Origin: Branchiostoma floridae
Taxonomy: Eukaryota > Chordata > Leptocardii > Amphioxiformes > Branchiostomatidae
Length of the DNA stretch: 64,000 nt
Reading direction: 5' to 3'
Assembly (NCBI RefSeq): GCF_000003815.2
Contig: NC_049988.1
Coordinates: forward strand, 23,768,172 to 23,832,171
Position 1 is the first letter of the stretch, and the number at the start of each line of letters is the position of its first letter. The notes beneath the pieces were generated by a model. That model made no database searches. It was not told the origin of the DNA and saw only the letters and a list, made by a program, of their open reading frames with translations. The translations under genes and the position numbers were made by a program. Below are positions 22,401 through 34,100 of this stretch, one piece after another.

Positions 22401-25400
22401 ACGCACACTCACACAAAAACACATGTTCTCCCACAGACGTTTTAAAATTACACACATATTGAAGACCTTTCACTTATGCATGTTAGAAATGCTTCGTTTT
22501 GTATTTCACCATTTGTTTTGCAAAAACATCTGCTGGGGAGAGAAAAGTATCTTAATGTCTGAAACTTTTTTCCAGTACTTGTACGGGAGGGAACAAATCA
22601 TGTGTGTGTGTGACCTACTTCAACACGTGTATGGGAGAGAAAAAAATCTTCCTTTGTGCTTCTATCATTTTAGTGCTTCTGTGAAAGAGGAATAGTTGAT
22701 GTTTGTATATGGCCTGTAAGTTTGCAACACGCGTCTCCAAATAGTATCGACTTCTTTTGAAAGTTAAGTACATAAATGTGGATATCTTACCGCCAGCTTC
22801 TTGCTGAGGATTGTTTGGAGCATACTGCCTTTGCCTTGCTTTGCGAGAGGCGCGTTTGTTCCTGTCTTCTCTTGGTGAGCCTGATGTGCCAATATCATTC
22901 CCGGAAGTGCCAGCATCATTCCCGGAAGTGCCAGCATCATTCCCGGAAGTGCCAGCATCATTCCCGGAAGTGCCAGCATCTTTCCCGAAAGTGCCAGCAT
23001 CATTCCCTTCTTTCTTGGAAGTGCCAGCATCATTCCCGGAAGTGCCAGCATCATTCCCGAAAGTGCCAGCAGCATTCCCTTCTTTCTTGGAAGTGCCAGC
23101 ATCATTCCCGGAAGTGCCAGCATCATTTCCGGAAGTGCCAGCACCATTCCCGGAAATGCCAGCCTCTTTCTTGGAACTGCCAGCATCATTTCCGGAAGTG
23201 CCAGCATCATTTTCGTAGGTGCCAGCATCATTTTCGTAGGTGCCAGCATCATTTTCGTAGGTGCCAGCCTCATTTTCGTAGGTGCGAGCATCATTCCCGG
23301 AAGTGCCAGCATCATTCCCGGAAGTGCCAGCATCATTCCTAGAAGGGGCATCTTCACTCCCGGAAGAGCCAGCGGCTCCTCTTTCTTTTGGCAAGCTTTT
23401 GTCATAAGCAGCCATTTCGTCCAGATATCTGACGGCATATGGCTGCATGCTAGCTGGTCGCAAGTCAGTATCAGGATCATTGCCCTTCAGGTCATACCCG
23501 TACACCGGGTTGGTGTTGTCACTTGCAGGCAGGGGGTTCGGGCGCAACAAGGGCTTGGTTTGGTTTGGATGATGGGCGCCACAGCTTGCTCCTCCCGGAT
23601 ATGTACGGTCGGATAGAATACATGTCGTGAGTTTTTAGAACAAGGGATTTTTTAAAAGCTGAACAGTAAGTTTCAACATAAAAGTTGGGCTCACCCATCT
23701 CTTCGCTGTCCAACTCCAGCCTCATCTCCAAGCAGATCCTACGGTTGCCTAAGATAGTATCAAAAGCTGCCAGAGGAGTGAAGCCGGCCTAGGAGCGTGT
23801 TTGGCTGCCGTATGATTTGCTTGGAGATTAATTCAGATTTTGTCAAGGCATGACAAAGACTGACAAAGACTGGACTTGGACAGTCGAACATCCATAATAG
23901 ATAAATCGGGAATAACAAACAGTGCAATAAATCAGATAATAGTAAAATACCAATCAAGTCATAGAAACTTAAGTAGTAACAGAGCTCACTATATTAAGAA
24001 GCAAAGTTAGGATACAAGCAAATAGCAAATCGATCTTATTGATATTACAATTACGATTGATACAATTATTGCCTGCCACATTGGACGCCTTCGCTTCTTA
24101 AAACAAAGCAGCCTGCTATAAGAGAAAGTTTTGATCATTATATATCCAGTATGTGCTTTTTTAACCTTCCGGCTCGTGTGTTGACGTTTGATGATTCAAG
24201 ATGGCGTCGAATGCCGGCGTTGCTTTAGAAGCTTGGCTGTATTGTAGTCCAGTTAGTATCATACATTTGTCATAGGTTGTCGTGCGAATTTGATGTCGTA
24301 CGACAATCGTACGACTAATTATCAAACAAACTCAGACAAGGACACGGTTTAGGTACTACTTAAACAACTATAACCAACTTCCTAAACTTCTAAAACTATT
24401 AGGCAGAGAAGTGGGTGGTGGGGTGTGAAAGAGCTAGTTCTCAAGAGCTAGTTCTCAAGTGACGTCAACTCACGTGGTCAGGTCATAGTTTATACGGACC
24501 ACTCGAAAAGGAATAATGTTTGTGATCAATTAACAAAAAATACAGGGTGAAATTTTTCTCAAATAGGACCACACCCAGCAAGACAAGGAGAGGACAGTAA
24601 CGAGACAACAAACGCAAAGATTTACCTGTTCTGGAGGCGTACATAGGGTTGGGTATGCACGCAGCGGCGTCGGCAATGGGCCACCAATCAGTCTGCGGCT
24701 GCTGCATTGGTGTGGTGCCTGGAGAAAAAAAATTACAAAATCAAAATGGCGCCGACGGTATGTATCTAGGACAACATTAGTCCATTAATTTATGCAACGA
24801 CGAGAGAAATATCTTCTTCAAATGTGTACAAGATAAGTTCCCATGCTTTATGCATTTAAATAGCACTGAAAAATTTACATTTCTAGTGCAATTGGACAAA
24901 CCATGTATTCTAAACTCCACCTGCAACTATATTTACAACTGTATTAAGAAGCGAGAAGAAGTTGAACCTATACATACTAGTAGTAGTAGTACTAGTATAC
25001 TTTAGACTTTGTATTTCAAGTCATGTATCACAGTTTACACAGATTGTACTTAGAATGACTAGGAGATGTACCCTATTCACCTTGACCTGTCCTTAGCTTG
25101 TTAGAAAGCAAAAATGTACAATAAAGGTCTTCATTCATTCATTAATTTATAATTCTGCTACATGGGTGCCCCTGTTGAACTGTAGGAAAATAAAAACAAA
25201 ATTGGTCACAAACTTCATTTAGTAAAAAAAAATTAAACAGGAGGCAAGAACAAGACGCAATTGGACCTAAATGCGTTCTACCTTCTCCGAAGGCGTACAT
25301 GGGGTTGGGAAAATTCGCAGTGGCGTCGGCACGTGCCTGCAAATCTGTCTGCTGTATGAATGTGGTGTCTAAAGAAAAAATACAAAATCAAAATGGCGCT

Positions 25401-26105
25401 GACGATATGTAGGTAGGATGACAGTCGCTTGAAATTTTTTTAAACTAAAAATACAACATTATTTTTCCTAATAGATATGATTGTATCATTTCATGAACAA
25501 CACAAACGCGTCTGTGGCTCTATGGTAAATTGCTATTGCACATGGGTGTGGTGTCTGAGGGAAAAATACAAAATCAAAATGGCGCCGACGAAATGTATTT
25601 AGGAGAACAACAGCCACTTGAAAATTTCATAGATATATGATACACAATATCCAAATATAATATACAATATCCAAAAATCATTTGGTTTGGCGACCTAGAA
25701 CGGATATGAGGCCTGATCCTTCCCATGTACGGGATTTTACTTCAAAATGGGAAATAATGGCCCCCATCCCCCCCCCCCTCATTACACCATGCCCCAAGCG
25801 GGGGTCGCACTTGATCCATATGGGGAGGTAGAGGGGGCACCTAACACTCGCGGCCCCTCGGAAATAGAGAAAATAGTGTCATAAAAGTGCATCTTCCAGG
25901 CTTCATGCCTCGGACAAATGCTATTTGGAAGAATGAAAATATGAAATCGTACGGTACTGGGCAATTTTAAACCATAGAGTTGTCATAACATTAATTTCAA
26001 AACAAATTCTTTTTTCCACTGACATACATGTAGAGAGAAGATATCTTAAAAACACATATATCTACCTGTGTCACCAGTTTGGGACTGCTGTTGCCCTCCC
26101 GGCAT
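19464..26105 (-). CDS. Receptor gene B: C-type lectin with NPxY cassettes, AGTSGND-repeat exon and multi-exon coiled-coil stalk
   Basis: The minus-strand exon model is 26105-26066, 25368-25282, 24718-24626, 23609-22791, 21885-21737, 21587-21458, 21333-21094, 20975-20832, 20730-20356, 19979-19596 and 19534-19464. The total is 2532 nt, in frame (843 residues). It has a first exon, two NPMY cassettes, a unique long cytoplasmic exon with 7-residue repeats, a transmembrane exon, four stalk exons (about 296 residues), a CTLD and a C-terminal exon. The 819-nt exon has CG where its relatives have AG at the acceptor, so its true start may differ. A vestigial cassette lies near 25536-25556. The last exon lost the usual early stop and adds about 22 residues. 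Role inferred: carbohydrate-binding membrane receptor. Confidence 0.72.
19596..19979 (-). CDS. Gene B C-type lectin domain exon
   Basis: The exon is bounded by TTTCAG and CCAG/GTACTT. It encodes a long-form CTLD: CRKDYTIMFGICYKAF, GGTLAMPRDAETN, FWFGLHDQRKEGSFEWVDGS, GEPNNYGGKEDC, W-R-D and FICQAIP. EPN is the mannose-type calcium/sugar motif. The second-loop WND position reads WRD, so calcium binding is plausible but not certain. Confidence 0.9.
20356..21587 (-). CDS. Gene B stalk exons (four exons, coiled coil)
   Basis: The exons are 21587-21458, 21333-21094, 20975-20832 and 20730-20356. The last three begin with the same ACGACATG after a CCAAG acceptor and share intron sequence upstream (AGTAATGGCAGTCAAGAACT). 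An exon-plus-intron block was therefore triplicated. Repeats follow the TTVDALKRDQDDM pattern. Internal boundaries are inferred from phase and homology. Confidence 0.75.
21737..21885 (-). CDS. Gene B transmembrane exon
   Basis: It encodes DGVYPGETSGLGALCSFIRL, then RHGSYL and a helix ([20 protein letters not shown]) ending INKA. It starts in phase 1 after TAGCAG and ends in phase 0. It is homologous to the transmembrane exons of all other receptors here, with the positive side N-terminal. Confidence 0.9.
22205..22440. repeat. CA-rich microsatellite in gene B intron
   Basis: Imperfect (CA)n with ACACACGC and ACACATTC variants. The His/Thr-rich ORFs over it are low-complexity shadows. Confidence 0.9.
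22791..23609 (-). CDS. Gene B long cytoplasmic exon with 7-residue AGTSGND repeats
   Basis: The first codons (DRTYPGGAS) copy the start of the transmembrane exon. Then unrelated sequence follows, with NPVYGYD and QPYAVRYLDE tyrosine motifs and about 22 copies of a 7-residue unit (AGTSGND, with YEND and SKKEGND variants). The exon ends EAG/GTAAGA in phase 1, matching the next exon. The DNA repeat has a 21-bp period. The expected AG acceptor before ACCGTACA is CG, so either a nearby AG is used or the exon is poorly spliced. I recognise no family for the repeats. Confidence 0.65.
24626..25368 (-). CDS. Gene B two NPMY cassette exons
   Basis: The exons are 25368-25282 (87 nt, NPMYAFGE) and 24718-24626 (93 nt, NPMYASRT), both phase 1-1 with AG/GT borders. 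Upstream at about 25556-25536 an acceptor plus DTTPM start survives but the rest of that cassette is lost, with a stop after a few codons. Confidence 0.8.
26066..26105 (-). CDS. Gene B first coding exon
   Basis: It encodes [13 protein letters not shown] in phase 1, identical in protein to the gene A first exon. The distance to the first complete cassette is about 0.7 kb. Confidence 0.85.
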
Positions 26106-26109
26106 GGTG

Positions 26110-27247
26110 TGACTTGTCAGGTTTCGGCACAGCAAAAATACACGTCCTGCGTCAGGTGTGGTCTGAAACACAGTGTGAAAAACAGCCTACCCCGATGAAA
26201 TTAAAAAGCAAAGATTAAAGTGACAACCAACGCCAAGTTTTCCAGTCGAGACAAATCATATACACATACGCAATCGTTTTCTTTGTTTATTACATATTGA
26301 AAGAGAGGTATCAACAACAGTTCGACATTCTACCCTATTTATCATGTTTGGAAAGCCATAAAATATTATTGACTTCATTTATTTGCAACCATAGGAGAAA
26401 ACAATTTTCTATTCGTTTCATATTTTCCGTGTTCGTAACACAAAATGGAAACAGTTTAAAGGCGTAAGAGTTTTACGTTGACGCAAACTTTTATAGATTT
26501 TCTACAATAAATTTGTATTTATGTCCACCTACGCAACACCCAATTAATGGGAGAGATCTGTAGATCATGAAATGGGCAAAGGCAGTACCGTGCCTGGTTT
26601 TTTGGCATGCCCTTAGTTTTTTCTTATATTAATTTTGATAATTTTCCCTGAACCCAGTTGTTGCCGTTATAGGCCAGTTTTCTGCCAGTGGCACAAGCGG
26701 AGTGTTACTTTTTTAAAACCTGGACAAAAAAACATTGTGACCTTAATTTGACTTTAGGGGTGCTTTTTTTCATGTTCTGAACCCATCTGCCGACTGGCGA
26801 GACAAAGTCCGACTTACTTCTATATAATTTGTAAATTATGCTTTCTATTTATTATTTATTTTGATCATTTGTAATATAACTTCTATTCCAATAGTATACT
26901 TCGTGTTATGATATAAAATTGTGTGATGTGTTTTTTTCGTTCAATTAAAGTATGTATAATTCAATTATTTCATGCGAATTAGTTCTGGGGGAGGCCCAAG
27001 AAAAGCCACGTATGCTTCTGCCCACCCACCCCGCACGTGTTTCAATTCTGTATATTCTTTTGTTTCTAACCCATGTGATATGTGCGAATAAATATAGAAC
27101 AAAGAACAAGGTGTAGCCGGCTGGGAGGTCAGAGGTCAGTGGTTGTTTTGGTTTGAACAGCTGATAACGCGTGGGAGAAAATACCGGAGTCGCAGCCGGG
27201 CTTTTTCCACATACGGTAAGTAGACATGTGACCCTAAGGAGGGGTGG
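26110..27247. other. Spacer upstream of gene B
   Basis: The first 400 bp match the upstream regions of genes A, C and D (probable promoter/5' UTR). The remainder, to the LINE, shows no exon or repeat that I can identify. Confidence 0.5.
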
Positions 27248-29206
27248 GTGTCACTCAAAGCTCAGGCATCTAAAGAGACAGCCGACCACAAGGCTTATAG
27301 AAGACTGCGGAATATAGTGGTCCGTGAAAACAGAAAAAAGAAAAAGACCTTCTACACACAACAGATCGACCTACATAGTAGGAATAACGACAGCAAGCGA
27401 CTGTGGCAAACAGTAAATGGAATGCTGGGTAGAAACATCAGTAAGACACCAAACTTTATTGAATCAGATGGACAAATTTTATTGAAACCAGCTGAAATTG
27501 CGGAGTATTTCAACAATTACTTCACTGAGAAAGTCACAAGACTCACAAGTGGCGACGATCCTGACACAGACAAGGCAGTCGAACCAATTAAAGAACATAT
27601 CATGGCTGAAAAGTATTGCTCTTTCAGTTTTCAACAAGTATCAGTAGAACAGGTGGAAGAACAGTTAAAATCACTACACCCTGGCAGAGCCACCGGGCAC
27701 GATGATATAGACAATACCTTGCTGAGGCTGTGTGCTAACTACATTGCCAAACCACTTTGCCACATCTTTAACAGCTCCCTTGTGCAAGGAATTTTCCCCT
27801 CCCAATGGAAGAAAGCTAAAGTAATTCCATTAATAAAAGACAAATCCTCCCCACTCAATGGACCAAATAGTCGCCCAATAAGCTTATTACCTGTCATAAG
27901 TAAAGTCATGGAGAGAATATGTCAGAAGCAAATACAAACTTACATGGTATCAAATGATATTTTCTCCGGTAATCAACATGCGTATAAGCGGCTCCACTCC
28001 ACTTCTAGCGCGCTCACACAAACGTCAGACTACTGGCTGGAAGAAATAGACAAGGGTAACTTAGTAGGAGCAGTTTTGTTAGATTTTAGTGCTGCTTTTG
28101 ATGTAATCAATCATGAGATCTGTCTGGCCAAATTACAAAGTTATGGCTTTACACAATCTGCCATAAACTGGACAAGAAGCTACCTAGAAAACAGGAAACA
28201 GGCCGTGTTTGTGAATGGAAGCTACTCATCATTCATTGAAACAAAATGTGGCGTACCCCAAGGCAGCTGCCTCGGTCCCCTTCTCTTCTGTATTTTCACA
28301 AACGATCTGCCAACGATAACTACCCAAAGTGTGGTTGTGATGTATGCCGATGATTCCACCCCATCCACATCAGCTTCTGACATTACAGAATTACAAAATA
28401 TGCTGCAGACAGACTTATCTAAGATATGGAATTGGGTGAGGACAAACAAGTTAATCCTCAACATTGGCAAAACAAAATCAATCGTCTTGGGTTCACCACA
28501 TAGGCTAAAAAGGAAGCCGAAGCTACAACTTTCCATCGAAGGCAAAATCATTACACAGGTGGAACAGGCGGACTTACTAGGTGTCACTGTGGATCAGCAG
28601 CTCTCATGGGCTCTACAAGTAAACAAAACAAAGATGAAGATGGCAGGAGCTCTTGCTTCAATTAGGAAATATAAGGAATACTTCACTACCAACCTGTTGA
28701 AAACTGTGATACAGACCTTGGTCCTATCTCACCTAGATTACGGCTTAGTACTCACGTCCTCATCGCCTCAGACCCACCTAGACAAACTGCAAGTTATCCA
28801 GAATAGAGCAGCTAGGCTGGCAACAGGTGCATGTTTTGACGCAAACCTAGACGTACTACATAATCAGTTAAACTGGCCCTCAGTAAAAGAAAGACTTTTC
28901 ACAGGCACTATCAACATATTCCATAAAGTTGTAAAGGAAAAACAGCCAAAATGCATTTTCAGTCGTTTAAAAACAGTTAACACCGCACATTCTCACAACA
29001 CAAGACTAGCGCAGAAAGGAGCATTCCTGCTACCTAAACCCAGAACTAATGCCATTACTCGAACCTTCTTATACAGAGCTATCAAAACATACAACACTCT
29101 ACCAATTCACATTACATCCTCAAATCCACGTGCATTCAAAGTAAAAATCTGGTCCTGGCCAAAAACTCAAAGACATAAAAACTCACCTATCAGCTCATGG
29201 TGGTAA
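27248..29206 (+). CDS. LINE reverse transcriptase ORF (open, 5'-truncated)
   Basis: The motifs in order are an LHPGRATGHDDID-type entry, NSRPISLLPVISKVMER, NQHAYKRLHST, LLDFSAAFDVINHE, CGVPQGSCLGPLLFCIF and the catalytic YADDSTP. Conserved C-terminal LDYGLVL and QNRAARLATG segments follow. No internal stop interrupts 27248-29206, so the copy may be fairly young. The family resembles CR1-, Rex- and Daphne-like elements. The start codon is incidental because upstream ORF sequence has been lost. Confidence 0.88.
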   Translation: MSLKAQASKETADHKAYRRLRNIVVRENRKKKKTFYTQQIDLHSRNNDSKRLWQTVNGMLGRNISKTPNFIESDGQILLKPAEIAEYFNNYFTEKVTRLTSGDDPDTDKAVEPIKEHIMAEKYCSFSFQQVSVEQVEEQLKSLHPGRATGHDDIDNTLLRLCANYIAKPLCHIFNSSLVQGIFPSQWKKAKVIPLIKDKSSPLNGPNSRPISLLPVISKVMERICQKQIQTYMVSNDIFSGNQHAYKRLHSTSSALTQTSDYWLEEIDKGNLVGAVLLDFSAAFDVINHEICLAKLQSYGFTQSAINWTRSYLENRKQAVFVNGSYSSFIETKCGVPQGSCLGPLLFCIFTNDLPTITTQSVVVMYADDSTPSTSASDITELQNMLQTDLSKIWNWVRTNKLILNIGKTKSIVLGSPHRLKRKPKLQLSIEGKIITQVEQADLLGVTVDQQLSWALQVNKTKMKMAGALASIRKYKEYFTTNLLKTVIQTLVLSHLDYGLVLTSSSPQTHLDKLQVIQNRAARLATGACFDANLDVLHNQLNWPSVKERLFTGTINIFHKVVKEKQPKCIFSRLKTVNTAHSHNTRLAQKGAFLLPKPRTNAITRTFLYRAIKTYNTLPIHITSSNPRAFKVKIWSWPKTQRHKNSPISSWW

Positions 29207-29550
29207 ACTTGACTATGTCCCATCTGTATATTTCATGACCTCTGACCTCCACAATATCTAATATATGATAATATTATGTACATGTATGATATGATATGAT
29301 AATAATGTTTTTGTTTATGTTAATTGAATGAGGATAATGATGAATTGATTGATTGACGTTATGAGTAATTTAATGTATTGCATAATATGATAAGTTAAGA
29401 ATGTTAATGATTGATTTATGCTAGTTGTCTGATCAACATTATCTGTATAATTTGTTGTTATGTATTTTATTCATTGTGTGTAAAGGACTCCAGGAAGAAT
29501 AGTTCAATGTAACTAATGGAGATTCCTAATAAACAAACAAACAAACTCGA
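27248..29550 (+). mobile_element. 5'-truncated LINE of the CR1/Jockey type with AAAC tail
   Basis: A 652-codon ORF is followed by about 340 bp of 3' UTR that ends in AATAAACAAACAAACAAAC at 29529-29547. The endonuclease is absent. No target-site duplication could be found by eye, and the 5' limit is uncertain. The element lies between the gene B promoter and the 3' end of gene C, on the opposite strand. Confidence 0.8.
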
Positions 29551-29564
29551 ACGTCTAGAAGTGC

Positions 29565-30260
29565 CTGCGCCAAATGTGACGTCGTATAATTGCCAAACGA
29601 GTTGTGCTAGTACAAGCTTGTCCTATTACAGCAACTTTGTGACTTTTCATAAAATTTTGTTGACGACAATTTACAACAAAATCAAGTAAGCTGATGATTT
29701 TCGTATTGCCGTGGCAAAGGGTTTCTGAAAGGCATATTCAAAAAAATGCACTATTAAGTATAAATCCACTAAACGAAAAAAAGGCAACGGCGTTTTGTTC
29801 ACTAATGTAACATTGGGTGCCGGGAAACCCGTTTGATTGGCTGGATGTTTAGTACAATATTTTCTGAAGCAACGCAACCAACCAAAAGAGCAGGGGTCCT
29901 TCCCGGTGTGAGTGGTGACCCTGCACTCCAGTGGTCGACCTAGCGCAATTACTGCCATTAGAAGTAACGGCAGCTTGTTCCAGATACTTGCGACAGTCGA
30001 GTGGTGCCTAATGGCAGCTCCCTCCGGACCCTTGTGAGAGAGCCTCACCTGTTGTAAGCCCCTCACAATTCAGCTCCTGACTGCCAAGAAAAAGTAGTCG
30101 TTCCACCCAAAAACAACAATTATATTATAACAAAAAGCTCAAACTGTTCAGTTATGGATTCTAAAACAAAGATAGAGTCTTTATTCGAATATCCTGTACT
30201 GTAATATGTCCAGGCAAATCTACTATAACTCTCACAACATCACAACCACCGCACCTTCAG
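29565..30260. mobile_element. Fragment related to the piggyBac-like MITE, then unassigned sequence
   Basis: Bases 29565-29770 align with the left part of the 13520-14456 element (GCCTGCGCCAAATTTGA, a conserved TTGTTGACGACAATTT-like block). Neither terminal repeat nor TTAA is retained. From 29880 to 30060 the minus strand shows a weak LINE-tail-like peptide (a TVASIWNKLPLL pattern) with low support. Confidence 0.45.
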
Positions 30261-30261
30261 G

Positions 30262-30500
30262 CCTCATGTGGGTTCAATGGTCAGTGTCCAAATTTGGGTT
30301 ACTAGTATATATAGACTGATCCTCACGCTAACCAACATCTTTCTCACCACAGTCACCCCTCAGTAAGACAGACGGAGCCACAGAGTTTACGTTTATAACT
30401 TACTTTTATTCAATCCGTCACACAGACCGGTTTCGCCATTGTGGCTTCTTCAGTGGTCCAGGCTCAAATGAGCACTGTCTACAAACTTTGAAGAACAGCA
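30262..30500 (+). repeat. 3'-flank repeat, copy R3
   Basis: This copy shows the full common part: TGTCCAAATTTGGGTTACTA, GATCCTCACGCTAACC, ACCGGTTTCGCCATTGTGG and CCAGGCTCAAATGAGCA. It lies downstream of gene C. A CTCAC pentanucleotide run follows at 30545-30572. Confidence 0.75.
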
Positions 30501-31138
30501 AAAAATTTCAATTACTTGGTCAAGGCTTGTTAAAAAGGAACCCTCTCACCTCACCTCACCTCACCTCACCGGACCCATAGCCTCACCGGCCGTAGGGGCA
30601 GCACATCCATCAACATAACAAAGGAACGCCCATTGATAAATATCAGTAGTTCTGGCATTTTGCTTTTTTTGTTCGTTTACAACAACAAAAGGACTTCAGT
30701 CGATTACGGCTTATTACTATTAGTGAAGTTGTGCTTACATTTGTTTGTCCTGTCTGTTCAGCATTTTGTAGAAAACGCTCCAGAAACAGCAGGTAATGGG
30801 TTTGATACAGTCAGTCCAGGAGCTTTCCACTTTCCAGCATCATTTCGATGTTTTAACAAACGGCTATGCACATCTAACGAAACGTACATTTTCCCTGTAT
30901 GGAAACTATGGCATGTCTACCACTGTACAGTAAGTGATAATACATTGGTTTTATGTCCATTCACTATTTCTCCTATTAGTTTTCTACGTGACAAACACTT
31001 CCATAAACGTATACAGAAAACAACAAGCTGATTTGACCTGTTGCTATGATTATAGGGTCACGTTAAACTGGTTAGTTTTATTGTGGATGGTCGGAGATTC
31101 GCTGTACGGTGGTTCCGCGTGAGAGTTCCGCCTGTCGC

Positions 31139-34100
31139 CTACGGATTTCCTGGAAAAGGAAGAATTATCAAAGGTGAGATGTAGAGCGACGTGCTTATCA
31201 CAATAGCGATGTTAACTAGAGTTCGGCAAACACATACCTCCATGAAATTAGTTTATGCATGGAATGATCAATTCAAAGTAAGGTACACATGTCACAAGTA
31301 TAAAATTCCCAACCGGTTTTGAAATTTTTCTGGAATAATGCAAATCAGTCTGCCATTTGCATGTTTGAAATCTGTATATGAATGTGACTTTTTCATGGAG
31401 GTAATGACCGTCCAATGCACTCCGTATAATGGATACTTAAGCTGTGGATACTTAAAATGTTCAATAGACAGAAAGGTTTTAGAAAACGGTGCGGTTGTAA
31501 GCTTACCTGGGGCAGTCTGGCATATGAAGCGAAACCGGGAGTTGCATTTTCTGTCATCCCACTTGTCTTTCATTGGCGGTGTGGTGTAAATAACGCAATC
31601 TTCGCTGCCCTTCCAGTTGTTCGGTTGTCCCTCATACCAGTAGCTGTACGTGCCAAGTGCAGAACCATCCACCCACTCAAAGCTTCCCTCTTCCCGCTGG
31701 TCGTGCAGGCCAAACCAGAAGCCATTTCTGTGGGTCACGGATTTGTACAAGGAGATCAGGAAGGCGTTGGTCTCGGCGTCTCGGGGCATGGCGAGTGTGC
31801 CGCCGTCTTCAGCACAGGCCGCGGCTGCTCCCCTGAAGGTCTTACCTATATTGAAGGCCTTGTAGCAGATTCCACGGAACACTGCGTAACCTTTAGGACA
31901 AGGTGCTGTAAAGCAAGTTTTACATTGTTTCTAGATTATTATAATTGGGAGAAAAAGCAATAATACCAATTCATTAGATATTTGATACTTGCATAACTGT
32001 AAGTGATAGACTGAGTAAAACTCTATTCTAAACAAGAATGTATACATATATTAGTATCTGCTTTACACTGATGATGGTAAAAAATTAATGTAACGTAAAA
32101 TAATGTAAAAGTTATGATATTGTTTATTATACTATCACAAATAGTCCACATGACAACTAAGAATCAAAATAACTGGCTTTTTACCGATTTCTTGAACACG
32201 CCGCTCCAAGGCGGTGATTCGGCTACGCTCGCTGTCCAGGTCGCGCTTCAAGGCGTCAACAGTGGTGGACATGTCGTCTTGGTCACGCTTCAAGGCGTCA
32301 ACAGTGGTGGACAGTTGGCGTATGTCGACTTGGTGGCGCTTCAAGGCGTCAATAGTGGTGGACATGTCGTCTTGGTCGCGCTTCAAGCCGTCAACAGTGG
32401 TGGACAGTTGACGTATGTCGTCATGGTCGCGCTTCAAGGCGTCAACAGCGGTGGACAGTTGGCGTATGTCGTCTTGGTCGCGCTTCAAGGCGTCAACAGT
32501 GGTGGACAGTTGTCGTATGTCGTCTTGGTCGCGCTTCAAGGCGTCAACAGTAGTGGTGATGTCTTCTTGGTCGCGCTTCAAGGCGTCAACAGTGGTGGAC
32601 AGTTGAAGTATGTCGTCATGGTCGCGCTTCAAGGCGTCAACAGTGGTGTACAGTTGGCGCATGTCGTCTTGGTCGCGCTTCAAGGCGTCAATAGTGGTGG
32701 ACAGTTGGCGTATGTCGTCTTGTTGGTGCTTCAAGGCGTCAACAGTAGTGGTGATGTCTTCTTGGTCGCACTTCAAGGCGTCAACAGTGGTGGACAGTTG
32801 GCGTATGTCGTCTTGGTAGCGCTTCAAGGCGTCAACAGTGGAAGATATGCCGTCCTGGTCGCGCTTCAAGGCGTCAACAGTGGTGGACAGTTGGCGCATG
32901 TCGTCTTGGTCGCGCTTCAAGGCGTCAATAGTGGTGGACAGTTGGCGTATGTCGTCTTGTTGGCGCTTCAAGGCGTCAACAGTAGTGGTGATGTCTTCTT
33001 GGTCGCACTTCAAGGCGTCAACAGTGGTGGACAGTTGGCGTATGTCGTCTTGGTAGCACTTCAAGGCGTCAACAGTGGAAGATATGCCATCCTGGTCGCG
33101 CTTCAAGGCGTCAACAGTGGTGGACAGTTGGCGCATGTTGTCTTGGTCATGCTTCAAGGTGTCAACAGCTGTGAAAAGTTGGCGTATGTCGTCGTGTTGG
33201 CGCTTCAAAGAGTCAACAGTGGCGGACATTTCGTCTTGGTCGAGCTTCAAGGTGTCAACAGTGGTGGACAGTTGGCGTATACGTATGTCGTGTTTTTGGT
33301 ACTTCAAGGCGTCAACAGTGGTGGATATGCCTTCTTTGGTGCGATTCAAGGCCTCAACAGTGGTGGACAGTTGGCGTATGTCGTCTTGGTGGCGCTGGAT
33401 GGCGTCAACATTGGTGGACATGTCGTCCTGGTCGCGCTTAAAGTCGTTAACAGTGGTGGACATGTTCACTTGGTTGCGCTTCAAGGCTGAAACAGTGGTA
33501 GACAGTTGGCTCATGTCGTCTTGGCCGCGCTTCAAGGCGTCAACAGTGGCGGACAGCTGGCGCATGTTGCCTTGGTCATGATTCAAGGCGTCAACAGCGA
33601 TGGAAAGATTGCGTATGTCGTCGCGTTGGCGCATCAAAACAGTGGGGGGCATGTCGTCTAGGTCGCGCTTCAAGGCGTCAACAGTGATGGACAGTTGGCG
33701 CATGCCGTCTTGGTCGCGATTTAAAGGGACAACAGTGGTGGGCAGTTGGAGCATATCGTCTTGGTCGCGCTTCACAGTGGCGGACATGTCGACTTGGTTG
33801 CGCTTCGAGGCGTCAACAGCGGTGTACAGTTGACGCATGTCGTCAAGGTCACGTTTAAAGATGTCAACTGCGGTGGACAGTTGGCGTATGTCGTCTCGGT
33901 CGCGCTTCAAGACGTCAACAGTGGTGGACAGTTGATATATTTCCTTTAAATGTAATATTGTTAGAAAACAGAACATTAAATGTAAGAAACATTATGTGAA
34001 AAAGTATATCAATCGACTTTTAGATAAGACACCAAAATAAATAGTTTCGCCGAACAGTCGACAATTAGAGTTACAATAGCGTTTACCTCTCGATTGATGA

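Noticed and set aside
22194-22695. His/Thr-rich and Cys/Val-rich ORFs
   Set aside because: They are frames of the CA microsatellite.
22776-23342. Cys/His-rich plus-strand ORF (KCQHHSR repeats)
   Set aside because: It is the antisense of the AGTSGND repeat of gene B. The 21-bp period produces open frames on both strands.
27100-27247. Target-site duplication for the second LINE
   Set aside because: I compared its flanks by eye and found no convincing direct repeat, so none is claimed.
32114-33490. Long plus-strand ORF of [12 protein letters not shown]-type repeats
   Set aside because: It is the antisense of the gene C stalk exon, whose minus frame has splice signals, heptads and homologues in six other genes. 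Similar shadows lie at 39958-40935, 20234-20749 and 21104-21352.
32185-33943. Possible CRISPR array
   Set aside because: Regular repeats here are coding minisatellites without unique spacers, in an animal genome.
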